Shown here in pieces: positions 52,153-59,269 of a stretch of 64,000 nucleotides of DNA. Location of the stretch: NCBI RefSeq assembly GCF_003070885.1, contig NZ_CP028913.1, forward strand, positions 2,976,001 through 3,040,000. Reading direction: 5' to 3'. A program made the translations under genes and the position numbers. This DNA is from Agromyces badenianii. GTDB lineage: Bacteria; Actinomycetota; Actinomycetes; Actinomycetales; Microbacteriaceae. The notes beneath the pieces are model-generated. The model was not told the DNA's origin. It did no database searches and saw nothing but the letters and a program-made list of their open reading frames with translations. Positions within the stretch are counted from its first letter, which is position 1, and every line of letters starts with the position of its first letter.

Positions 52153-52461
52153 GATTATCGAGCCCGGAACAGAGTCCGGTTCGCGATGGCTTCCCGGACG
52201 CAGGCACCTGGATCGAACCCGATGCCATCGCGCTCGTCCTGCTGCACATAATGCTCCCTGGCGCACATTCGTGGTCGTACGTATGGTGATCGAGCGCCGC
52301 GGCCCTGCTCAGCGCTGCTTGTTCGAGAGCACCATGAGAATCCGATGCTTCCAGTTTCAGCCGAATGACCTCCCGCTGACGCAGATGCGATCGTCAACAG
52401 GGGCGTCCCGGTTGCGACCACAATCACGGCGAGTGACACGAGGTACTAGACAGATGGTCTG
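52153..52461. other. Stretch with no supported gene
   Basis: About 310 bp between the GNAT remnant and the second padR gene. An open frame on the minus strand (52155-52439) begins with a hydrophobic segment but then has no recognisable composition; I do not count it as a gene. Nothing else is evident. Confidence 0.4.
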
Positions 52462-52480
52462 AGTAGGTGCACTATCTACT
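52462..52480. promoter_or_regulatory. Operator-like inverted repeat before the second padR gene
   Basis: AGTAG (52462-52466) and CTACT (52476-52480) flank a GTGCAC palindrome (52467-52472), directly adjacent to the ATG at 52482. A plausible autoregulatory PadR site. No ribosome-binding site separates it from the start, so the mRNA may be leaderless. Confidence 0.4.
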
Positions 52481-52481
52481 T

Positions 52482-52859
52482 ATGACCAACGAACCGACTC
52501 CGAGCGAATGGCTGCGAGGAGTCCTCGAGCTGTGCGTTCTCCGGGTCATGGTCGACGGCCCAACATACGGGTACGCGATCGCCGCCGATCTGGCAACCGC
52601 CGGCTTCGGGGACATCAAGGGCGGCACTCTCTACCCGCTGCTCGCCCGGCTGGAGAAGAACGCCCTGGTCAGCGTCGAGTGGCGCACCGGTGAAGGCGGG
52701 CCAGGGCGCAAGTACTTCGTCCTCACCGACGCCGGCCGCGCCCAGGTGGACGAGGGGCTCGCCCAGTGGCAGGTGTTCTCCACCAGGGTCACCGGCCACC
52801 TCTTCCCCAGCAGCACCCTTCCATCATCCGAATTTCGACCTTCCTTGAGGAGCACATGA
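52482..52859 (+). CDS. PadR family transcriptional regulator
   Basis: 125 residues from the ATG at 52482. Winged helix: EWLRGVLELCVLRVMVDGPTYGYAIAADLATAGFGDIKGGTLYPLLARLEKNALVSVEWRTGEGGPGRKYFVLTDAG, the complete PadR domain. Distinct from the PadR at 49885. Its stop overlaps the ATG of the downstream membrane-protein gene (ATGA). It probably represses this two-gene unit. Confidence 0.92.
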   Translation: MTNEPTPSEWLRGVLELCVLRVMVDGPTYGYAIAADLATAGFGDIKGGTLYPLLARLEKNALVSVEWRTGEGGPGRKYFVLTDAGRAQVDEGLAQWQVFSTRVTGHLFPSSTLPSSEFRPSLRST

Positions 52860-53620
52860 ACCGCTCACCTTCTTCCCAGGAAATCTGGGGACGACCGTTC
52901 GTGAAGGCGCACGAGGAATGGTGCGGCGACTTCGTGCTCGAGCTCCGGCTCCGGGACGTCCCTGGTCCGGTGATCGGGGAGCGCCTGGCAGAGGTCGAGG
53001 GGCACTGCGCCGAAACGGGCGAGTCACCGTCGGAAGCGTTCGGGAACCCGACCGAGTACGCGGCACGCCTCGACCAGGACAGCGACCCTGACCGCATCTC
53101 GGGAGTCTGGGTGGTCGCCACCGCGGGGGCCGCTCAGGTGCTGGCCATGCTCATCGGCACCTCGGCGGTCCCCGCCTGGGTCCATGACGAGCCGCTCACC
53201 TACAACCTGGGTCAGATCCTGTGCTTCGGACTGGTTTCCCTCCTCCTGCTGAGCCTGCCCCTGCTGCTGCGACCGATGCTTCGCCACCCCTTCGTCCTCG
53301 GCGGCTCCCTGGTCACGGTGGTCCTCCTCGGAGCCGGCGGCGCAGCCCTGTCCGACCGTTCCGATCTGCCCACCATCGCCCAACTACCCGCACCCCTCGT
53401 CGCAGTCGGACTGTTCCTCACGGTGCTGGCCCTGGCGTGGGTCGAGTACCGCGAGCTGACCCGTAACCCCGGGGGCGACCTCGTCACCTCTCCGCTTGAT
53501 GCGCGCCCCGGGCAGTCGACAACCCCTGACCGCCGCGGACGACGAGCCGCCCTCCTGCCCTCCTGCCTGATCCCCGCCGCCTACCTCGCCTTCGCCACCC
53601 TCGGCTGGCTGCTCGCCTAA
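52856..53620 (+). CDS. PadR-linked membrane protein with HAAS/DUF1700-like N-terminus
   Basis: 254 residues. The N-terminal cytoplasmic part (EEWCGDFVLELRLRDVPGPVIGERLAEVEGHCAETGESPSEAFGNPTEYAARL) matches the helical HAAS/DUF1700-type signalling module that commonly follows PadR regulators. About five membrane helices come next (VWVVATAGAAQVLAMLIG, ILCFGLVSLLLLSLPLLL, FVLGGSLVTVVLLGAGG, LVAVGLFLTVLALAW, AAYLAFATLGWLL). GAGG precedes the ATG. Probable envelope-stress or regulatory role; function not established. Confidence 0.85.
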   Translation: MNRSPSSQEIWGRPFVKAHEEWCGDFVLELRLRDVPGPVIGERLAEVEGHCAETGESPSEAFGNPTEYAARLDQDSDPDRISGVWVVATAGAAQVLAMLIGTSAVPAWVHDEPLTYNLGQILCFGLVSLLLLSLPLLLRPMLRHPFVLGGSLVTVVLLGAGGAALSDRSDLPTIAQLPAPLVAVGLFLTVLALAWVEYRELTRNPGGDLVTSPLDARPGQSTTPDRRGRRAALLPSCLIPAAYLAFATLGWLLA

Positions 53621-53812
53621 CCCACAGACGGCCGCAGCGCCGTCATCCTCGTGCCAGACATGGCGCCCCACCGCTTGGCCCTAGCGGTGCTGACCGGTGT
53701 CGGAGCAGCGTGTCGGTCATGGACTTCCTCCTGAGTTGCCTGCGGCTGTACGGCACTTGTGGTTTGGGAATCCGACAAGTTCAGCGGAACATCTGCACGC
53801 AACTCCGCCACC

Positions 53813-53864
53813 TAGATTGTCCGAGAGGTCGGATCGGACAATCTAAGCGGCGTCGGACAATCTA
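53813..53864. repeat. Three copies of a 12-bp sequence, one inverted
   Basis: TAGATTGTCCGA (53813-53824) is the exact inverse of TCGGACAATCTA at 53834-53845 and again at 53853-53864; the two direct copies are 19 bp apart. The first pair can fold into a 12-bp hairpin with a 9-nt loop. It is not GC-rich like the other terminators of this window. It could be a recombination or transposon-end remnant, or a site for a DNA-binding protein. It lies in the 269-bp gap between the second PadR cassette and dnaB. Confidence 0.6.
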
Positions 53865-53889
53865 GCTGGGTGACCGACATTCACAACGA

Positions 53890-55263
53890 CTACGCCTGCA
53901 CCATGTCGGCGAAGCGCGAGAAGTGCCCGTGGAACGCGACGGTGATCGTGCGGGTCGGGCCGTTGCGGTGCTTGGCGACGATGAGGTCGGCCTCGCCCGC
54001 ACGCGGACTGTCGCGCTCGTAGGCGCTCTCGCGGTGCAGCAGGATCACCATGTCGGCGTCTTGCTCGATCGAGCCCGACTCGCGAAGGTCGCTGAGCGCG
54101 GGCATCTTGTCGGCGCGCTGCTCAGGGCCACGGTTCAGCTGCGAGAGGGCGATCACCGGCACCTGCAGTTCTTTGGCGAGCAGCTTCAGCGCACGCGAGA
54201 ACTCCGACACCTCTTGCTGGCGGCTCTCGACGCGCTTGCCGCTCGTCATGAGCTGCAGGTAGTCGATGACGACCATCTTGAGCCCGACGCGCTGCTTGAG
54301 ACGGCGGCACTTGGCGCGGATCTCGACGAGCGTCATGTTGGGGGAGTCGTCGAGGTACAGGGGCGCGTCGTTGATGCGGCCGCGGGTCGCGGCGATCGTC
54401 GTCCAGTCGCGGGAGTCGACCGTGCCCTTTCGCATCATCTGCAGGGGCACGGATGCCTCGGCGGAGAGCAATCGCATGGCGATCTCGCTCTTGCCCATCT
54501 CGAGGGAGAAGAAGACGGAGGGCAGGTCGTTCGTGATCGAGGCGGCGCGGGCGAAGTCGAGCGCGAGCGTCGACTTTCCCATGGCCGGTCGCGCCGCGAC
54601 GATGATCATCTGGCCAGGGTGGAAGCCGTTGGTGAGGTCGTCGAGGTCGGCGAACCCGGTGGGCACGCCGGTGAACTTGCCGTCGGTGTGCTTGGCGGCC
54701 TCGATCTCGTCGATCGCCACGGTGACCGCTTCTGACAGCGGCACGTAGTCTTCGGTCTCGACCGAACCCGTGACCGAGTAGATCTCGGCCTGGGCGTTGT
54801 TGACGAGGTCGGTGACCTCGCCCTCGCCCTGGTAGCCCATCTGCACGATGCGGGTGCCCGCCTCGACGAGGCGGCGCAGCAGCGCGCGCTCGGCCACGAT
54901 CGAGGAGTAGAAGCCGGCGTTCGCCGCCGTCGGCACGATGCTCGTGAGCGTGTGCAGGTATTCGACCCCGCCGGCGCGCTGGAGGTCGCCGGTCTTCGTG
55001 AGCTCGTCGGTGACGGCGATGACGTCGGTGGGCTCGCCGTGCGAGTAGAGCGTGAGGATCGCGTTGAACACGACCTCGTGCTTGGGCACGTAGAAGTCGA
55101 CACCGCGCACGGTCTCGATGACGTCGGCGACGGCGTCTTTCGAGAGCATCATGCCGCCGAGTGCGCTCTGCTCGGCCAGGAGGTCGTGCGGAGGAACGCG
55201 TTCGCCCCGTCGGGACTCACCGTCGTCAGCCGGTTCTGCGAGCCCGATGTGCGCGATCGACAA
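53890..55263 (-). CDS. dnaB: Replicative DNA helicase
   Basis: 457 residues from a TTG at 55263 with GGAGG 8 nt upstream. N-terminal DnaB domain (PPHDLLAEQSALGGMMLSKDAVADV), linker, RecA-like motor: Walker A ARPAMGKST, FFSLEMGKSEIAMRLLSAEA, Walker B VVIDYLQLM, LSQLNRGPEQR, ADMVILLHRES. No intein is inserted, unlike in some actinobacterial dnaB genes. The hexamer unwinds DNA at the replication fork. Located downstream of rplI, as usual near the origin, with a DnaA-box-rich upstream region. Confidence 0.97.
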   Translation of the reverse strand: MSIAHIGLAEPADDGESRRGERVPPHDLLAEQSALGGMMLSKDAVADVIETVRGVDFYVPKHEVVFNAILTLYSHGEPTDVIAVTDELTKTGDLQRAGGVEYLHTLTSIVPTAANAGFYSSIVAERALLRRLVEAGTRIVQMGYQGEGEVTDLVNNAQAEIYSVTGSVETEDYVPLSEAVTVAIDEIEAAKHTDGKFTGVPTGFADLDDLTNGFHPGQMIIVAARPAMGKSTLALDFARAASITNDLPSVFFSLEMGKSEIAMRLLSAEASVPLQMMRKGTVDSRDWTTIAATRGRINDAPLYLDDSPNMTLVEIRAKCRRLKQRVGLKMVVIDYLQLMTSGKRVESRQQEVSEFSRALKLLAKELQVPVIALSQLNRGPEQRADKMPALSDLRESGSIEQDADMVILLHRESAYERDSPRAGEADLIVAKHRNGPTRTITVAFHGHFSRFADMVQA

Positions 55264-55385
55264 CTTGATGACCTCCGATTGGGCTCAGACGGGCGAGCGA
55301 CCCGCGCCCACCACTCAGTCTGCCGGGGGCCTCGGACATGACTGGCCGATCGGATTCTTGCGCGGGGTGGATGGGACGCTGCTTC

Positions 55386-55414
55386 ACGATAGGCAAGCCC
55401 TGTGCACAGCACAA
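55386..55414 (-). promoter_or_regulatory. Putative dnaB promoter
   Basis: Minus strand TTGTGC (55409-55414), 17-nt spacer, TATCGT (55386-55391), 122 bp before the TTG start. DnaA-box-like sequences begin 8 bp upstream of the -35. Confidence 0.4.
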
Positions 55415-55421
55415 CCTGGCC

Positions 55422-55610
55422 TGTGGATAACTCTGGGGACAATCTGGGCGAAACGCCGTGGAAGGTGTGCACTCAGCCTGTGGACAACTGTGGAAATGGT
55501 GTGAATTACACGGGTTGAATTTCAATTTGACCGGGCATTTTTTCTATCCACACCTGTGGGGGAAAACTTCTTCGCAACTCCGCTCCACATGTGGGTCGAC
55601 CTGTGTACAA
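55422..55610. promoter_or_regulatory. Cluster of DnaA boxes with AT-rich stretch between dnaB and rplI
   Basis: Perfect DnaA boxes TGTGGATAA (55422-55430) and TGTGGACAA (55479-55487); near matches TGGGGACAA (55434-55442), TGTGGAAAT (55489-55497), TGTGTACAA (55602-55610) and, in the other orientation, CTATCCACA (55544-55552). The part from about 55500 to 55550 is clearly AT-rich for this genome. This has the look of a replication origin or DnaA-controlled region. Confidence 0.65.
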
Positions 55611-55673
55611 CCATCTCAGGAAACTCCGATTTCGACTTGCGTGAAACCGCTTCGCGGGTGTACGGAAACGACG

Positions 55674-55708
55674 AAGCGGCGGCCGGGCCGAAGCCCGAAC
55701 CGCCGCTT
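55674..55708 (-). terminator. Hairpin terminator of the rpsF-ssb-rpsR-rplI operon
   Basis: AAGCGGCGG pairs with CCGCCGCTT; an inner CGGGC/GCCCG pair extends the stem around a CGAA loop. It begins 17 nt after the rplI stop. Confidence 0.78.
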
Positions 55709-55725
55709 GCGCGTTGCGCCGCGAA

Positions 55726-56178
55726 TTACTTCGCAGCGACCACCTGAAGAGTGATCGTCGCCGAGAGCTCGTCGTGCAGACGAACCGTCGCCTCGTGCTC
55801 GCCGACCGCCTTGATGGGGGCCGTGATCTCGATCTTGCGCTTGTCGAGCTCGCCGAGACCTGCGGTCGCGACGGCAGCCGCGACATCCGCGGTCTTGACG
55901 GAGCCGAAGAGGCGACCGCCCTGGCCGGCTTTGACGGCCAGCTTGACCTTGGTCGACTCGAGCTTGGCCTTGAGGGCCTGCGCGTCTTCGAGCGAGTGCA
56001 GAGCACGAGCGGTGCGAGCCGCCTTGATCTGCTCGACCTGCTTCTCGCCACCGCGCGACCACGCCACAGCGAAGCCCTGGGGAACGAGGTAGTTGCGGGC
56101 GTAGCCGCTCTTGACCTCGACGACGTCGCCGGCCGTGCCGAGGCCGGTGACCTCGTGCGTGAGAATTACCTTTGCCAT
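55726..56178 (-). CDS. rplI: 50S ribosomal protein L9
   Basis: 150 residues: [44 protein letters not shown] is the L9 N-terminal RNA-binding domain, followed by the long connecting helix and C-terminal domain. The last gene of the rpsF-ssb-rpsR-rplI operon, 11 nt after rpsR, and followed by a terminator. Confidence 0.97.
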   Translation of the reverse strand: MAKVILTHEVTGLGTAGDVVEVKSGYARNYLVPQGFAVAWSRGGEKQVEQIKAARTARALHSLEDAQALKAKLESTKVKLAVKAGQGGRLFGSVKTADVAAAVATAGLGELDKRKIEITAPIKAVGEHEATVRLHDELSATITLQVVAAK

Positions 56179-56189
56179 TGTCGTGCTCC

Positions 56190-56450
56190 TTAGCGGCCGG
56201 AGCCCGAGTAGGGCAGGAGGGCCATCTCGCGCGCGTTCTTCACGGCGCGGGCGATGAGGCGCTGCTCCTGCACGGAGACACCGGTGATGCGGCGGGCGCG
56301 GATCTTTCCACGCTCCGAGATGAACTTGCGAAGGGTCGCGACGTCCTTGTAGTCGATGATTCCGACCTTGATGGACTTCGCCGGGGCGGCGTTCTTCGCG
56401 CCCTTCCCGCGGGTCGGCTTGCGGCGATCGCCGCTCGACTTTCCAGCCAT
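56190..56450 (-). CDS. rpsR: 30S ribosomal protein S18, cysteine-free form
   Basis: 86 residues: [53 protein letters not shown]. There are no cysteines, so it is the zinc-independent type, as are S14 and L33 in this window. It partners with S6 on the ribosome. Preceded by a hairpin in the ssb-rpsR gap. Confidence 0.97.
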   Translation of the reverse strand: MAGKSSGDRRKPTRGKGAKNAAPAKSIKVGIIDYKDVATLRKFISERGKIRARRITGVSVQEQRLIARAVKNAREMALLPYSGSGR

Positions 56451-56483
56451 TGTCTTTCCTGTCTGATTGAAAACGATTCGAGC

Positions 56484-56509
56484 GAGCGGATGCCTCGTGG
56501 CATCCGCTC
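56484..56509 (-). promoter_or_regulatory. 11-bp hairpin in the ssb-rpsR gap
   Basis: GAGCGGATGCC pairs perfectly with GGCATCCGCTC around TCGT, between ssb (ends 56542) and rpsR (starts 56450). Its position suggests partial termination or mRNA processing between the ssb and rpsR parts. Both arms contain the over-used GGATGCC word of this genome. Confidence 0.55.
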
Positions 56510-56541
56510 ACCGGCCTCTGCGCCTGTTGAGAAGGCTGGGC

Positions 56542-57063
56542 CTAGAAGGGGGTCTCGTCGCCGTAGCTCGTACCGGGGGTGTTCCAGACGTCGCCGCCAC
56601 CGCCCTGGGGCGCTGCTGCGGGGGTGCTGGGTGCCCACGGCTCGTCGGCACCGGCGCCGCCCCCGAAGGAGCCGCTCCCGCCGCCGACGCCACGGTTGGA
56701 CTGGGCGCGCGTCACGGACGCGGTGGCGTAGCGCAGGCTCGGGCCGATCTCGTCGACCTCGAGCTCGATGGTGGTGCGCTTCTCGCCTTCCTTCGTCTCG
56801 TAGGAACGCTGCTTGAGACGCCCGGAAGCGATGACCCGGGAACCCTTGGTGAGTGAACCGGCGACGTGCTCGGCGAATTCACGCCAGACGCTCGCGCGCA
56901 GGAACAGCGCTTCACCGTCCTTCCACTCGTTCGCCTGACGGTCGAACGTGCGGGGAGTGGACGCGATGGTGAAGTTGGCAACCGCGAGGCCGTTCTGCGT
57001 GTAACGCAGCTCGGGATCTGCAGTGAGGTTGCCCACCACGGTGATGATGGTCTCGCCGGCCAT
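56542..57063 (-). CDS. ssb: Single-stranded DNA-binding protein
   Basis: 173 residues. OB fold ([109 protein letters not shown]), a Gly-rich linker, and the acidic tip DETPF that recruits replication and repair proteins. It lies between rpsF (5 nt away) and rpsR. Confidence 0.97.
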   Translation of the reverse strand: MAGETIITVVGNLTADPELRYTQNGLAVANFTIASTPRTFDRQANEWKDGEALFLRASVWREFAEHVAGSLTKGSRVIASGRLKQRSYETKEGEKRTTIELEVDEIGPSLRYATASVTRAQSNRGVGGGSGSFGGGAGADEPWAPSTPAAAPQGGGGDVWNTPGTSYGDETPF

Positions 57064-57068
57064 GAGGA

Positions 57069-57515
57069 CTAGGCGTCCTTCTTGGCCGAAGCCGGAGCAG
57101 CAGCGGCCACGGCAGCAGCAGGAGCGGCGGCAGCAGCAGCGGCCTTCGCTCCGGCCTTCGCCGAAGCGGCGGCCTTCTTCGCGGCCTTCGCCTCCTGGGC
57201 CTTCGCGTGAGCGGCGACCTGTGCGATCGCCTCCTCGGCGCGGAGGACCTTGGTGCGCATGACGGCCTCGCTGAGGTTCAGCTGGCGGTCGAGCTCATCG
57301 GTGGTCTTGGACTCGGCGGTGAAGTCGACGACGGCGTAGATGCCCTCGTTCTTCTTGTTGATCTCGTACGCCAGACGACGACGTCCCCAGATGTCGACCT
57401 TGTCGACGGTGCCGCCATCATTACGGATGACGTTGAGGAACTTGTCAAGGCTGGGAGCAACGGTGCGCTCATCGATCTCGGGATCGAGGATAACCATCAG
57501 CTCGTATTGGTGCAT
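57069..57515 (-). CDS. rpsF: 30S ribosomal protein S6 with Ala/Lys-rich C-terminal extension
   Basis: 148 residues. The S6 core is residues 1-97 ([35 protein letters not shown]...[26 protein letters not shown]). A low-complexity tail of about 45 residues, mostly Ala, Lys and Pro, follows; typical S6 ends near residue 100. AAGGAGG precedes the ATG. First gene of the operon; the leader of about 200 bp, in which S6:S18 autoregulatory RNAs occur in other bacteria, was not resolved into a clear motif here. Confidence 0.96.
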   Translation of the reverse strand: MHQYELMVILDPEIDERTVAPSLDKFLNVIRNDGGTVDKVDIWGRRRLAYEINKKNEGIYAVVDFTAESKTTDELDRQLNLSEAVMRTKVLRAEEAIAQVAAHAKAQEAKAAKKAAASAKAGAKAAAAAAAPAAAVAAAAPASAKKDA

Positions 57516-57736
57516 GACTAACCCACCTCCTTCGGACTCAAACGGCTACAGGATCTCTGCAGCAGGAGGGTTGTGCATACGTCGCTTCGTGGAGGCCGCA
57601 CAATCGCGGCACACGGGCAACCTAGACAGCATAGCGGATGCCACGCGCCCGCGCGATTCGCCCTTCGCGCCGGCCCCGCCGCATCCCCTGCACTCGCAGG
57701 CGAGCAGTGCGAGCTGGGGCGAGCTGGGGCGAGCGG

Positions 57737-59179
57737 TCAGGCGTCGGTCGGTGCCGTGCGGGCCGCCCACCAGGCGAGCAGGCGCTCGGTCGCGGCATCC
57801 TCACCGATGGGGCCTTCGTCGAGGCGCACCTCGAGCAGGTGCTTGTAGGCCTCGCCCACGACCGGGCCCGGCGAGACGCCCAGGATCGCCATGATCTGCT
57901 GCCCGTCGAGTTCGGGTCGCACCGCGGCGAGCTCCTCCTCTTCGGCGAGCACGGCGATGCGCTCCTCGAGGTCGTCGTAGGCGAAGGCGAGCTGGTCGGC
58001 CTTGCGGCGGTTGCGCGTCGTGACGTCGGCACGGGCGAGGATGTGCAGCCGCTCGAGCTGGTCGCCCGCATCTCGCACGTAGCGGCGCACGGCCGAGTCG
58101 GTCCAGGCGCCATCGGTGTACCCGAAGAAGCGCAGGTGCAGTTCGATGAGCCGCGAGACGGCGTCGACCGTGTCGTTGTCGAACCGGAGCGCACGCAGTC
58201 GCTTCCGGGCGAGCTTCGCGCCGACGACGTCGTGGTGGTGGAAGCTCACCGCCCCGCCCGGTTCGAAGCGCCGGGTGGGGGGCTTGCCGATGTCGTGCAG
58301 CAGTGCCGCGAGCCGAACGATGAGGTCGGGGGAGTCGAGCACCCCGCGCTCGATCTCGTACTCGATGGCCTGCTCGAGCACCGTGAGGCTGTGCTCGTAG
58401 ACGTCTTTGTGGCGGTGATGCTCGTCGCGTTCGAGCGACAGGGCCGGGAGTTCGGGCAGCACGCGCTCGGCGAGCCCCGAGTCGACGAGCAGCCGGATGC
58501 CGCCGCGAGGCGCCCTCGTCAGCAGCAGCTTCGACAGCTCGTCGCGCACCCGCTCGGCCGAGATGCGGTCGATCTCGGCCGAGAGCTCGGTCATCGCCTG
58601 CGCGGTCGCCGGTTCGACCGAGAAGTCGAGCTGGGCCGAGAATCGCGCGGCCCGGAGCATCCGCAGCGGGTCGTCGCCGAATGACTGCTCGGGTGCCGCC
58701 GGCGTGCGCAGCACGCGCGCCACGAGGTCTTCGACGCCGCCTGACGGGTCGACGAGTTCGAGTTTCGGCAGCCGCAGTGCGAGCGCGTTGACGGTGAAGT
58801 CCCGCCGGGTGAGATCGTCTTCGAGGCTCGAGCCGAAGACGACCTCGGGCTTGCGCGATGCGCCGTCGTACGCGTCGGCACGGTAGGTGGTGATCTCGAC
58901 CGTCTCGCCGGCGATCTTCGCGCCGATGGTTCCGAACGCCCGGCCGATGTCCCAGTGCGCCTCGGCGATGGGCTTCACGATCGCGAGGATCTCGTCTGGC
59001 GTGGCATCCGTCGTGAAGTCGAGGTCGTTGACCGGCCGGCCGAGGAACGCGTCGCGCACGGGACCGCCGACGAGAGCGAGCTCATGGCCCGCCGCCTCGA
59101 ACGCGGATGCAAGGCGTGAAACGGTCGGCGAAGCCGCCAGCTCGCCAAGCCGGTCGAGGGCCGCCGCGACACTCTGCAT
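57737..59179 (-). CDS. cca: CCA tRNA nucleotidyltransferase
   Basis: 480 residues. The nucleotidyltransferase head has GGPVRDAFLG and the D-x-D pair in NDLDFTTD, followed by RRDFTVNALAL and DPLRMLRAARFSAQLDF. A C-terminal HD domain (LLHDIGKP) is fused, as in actinobacterial and many other bacterial enzymes. It adds or repairs the 3'-CCA of tRNAs. The ATG lies 6 nt after a TAACAT box, without a ribosome-binding site: probably leaderless. Divergent from the DUF6049-type gene. Confidence 0.95.
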   Translation of the reverse strand: MQSVAAALDRLGELAASPTVSRLASAFEAAGHELALVGGPVRDAFLGRPVNDLDFTTDATPDEILAIVKPIAEAHWDIGRAFGTIGAKIAGETVEITTYRADAYDGASRKPEVVFGSSLEDDLTRRDFTVNALALRLPKLELVDPSGGVEDLVARVLRTPAAPEQSFGDDPLRMLRAARFSAQLDFSVEPATAQAMTELSAEIDRISAERVRDELSKLLLTRAPRGGIRLLVDSGLAERVLPELPALSLERDEHHRHKDVYEHSLTVLEQAIEYEIERGVLDSPDLIVRLAALLHDIGKPPTRRFEPGGAVSFHHHDVVGAKLARKRLRALRFDNDTVDAVSRLIELHLRFFGYTDGAWTDSAVRRYVRDAGDQLERLHILARADVTTRNRRKADQLAFAYDDLEERIAVLAEEEELAAVRPELDGQQIMAILGVSPGPVVGEAYKHLLEVRLDEGPIGEDAATERLLAWWAARTAPTDA

Positions 59180-59185
59180 CCGTCC

Positions 59186-59191
59186 ATGTTA
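59186..59191 (-). promoter_or_regulatory. Leaderless-type -10 box of cca
   Basis: TAACAT on the minus strand, 6 nt before the cca ATG at 59179. No Shine-Dalgarno sequence and no convincing -35. Confidence 0.5.
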
Positions 59192-59256
59192 ATCGGCAGG
59201 AGGCGGTTCGCCGGGCGCGCCCGTGGATGCCGAGCGGATGCCCGGCGTCCACGCCG

Positions 59257-59262
59257 TAGAAT
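59257..59262 (+). promoter_or_regulatory. Leaderless-type -10 box of the DUF6049-type gene
   Basis: TAGAAT, 7 nt before the ATG at 59270, with no ribosome-binding site in between. Together with the cca box it makes a divergent pair inside a 90-bp gap. Confidence 0.5.
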
Positions 59263-59269
59263 CGCCACC

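Noticed and set aside
52155..52439. Possible small membrane-protein gene on the minus strand
   Set aside because: Only the first 20 codons look hydrophobic; the rest has no recognisable composition, there is no ribosome-binding site, and it overlaps the GNAT remnant.
53890..55263. Possible intein in dnaB
   Set aside because: The helicase motifs are continuous and the length (457 residues) is that of an uninterrupted DnaB.
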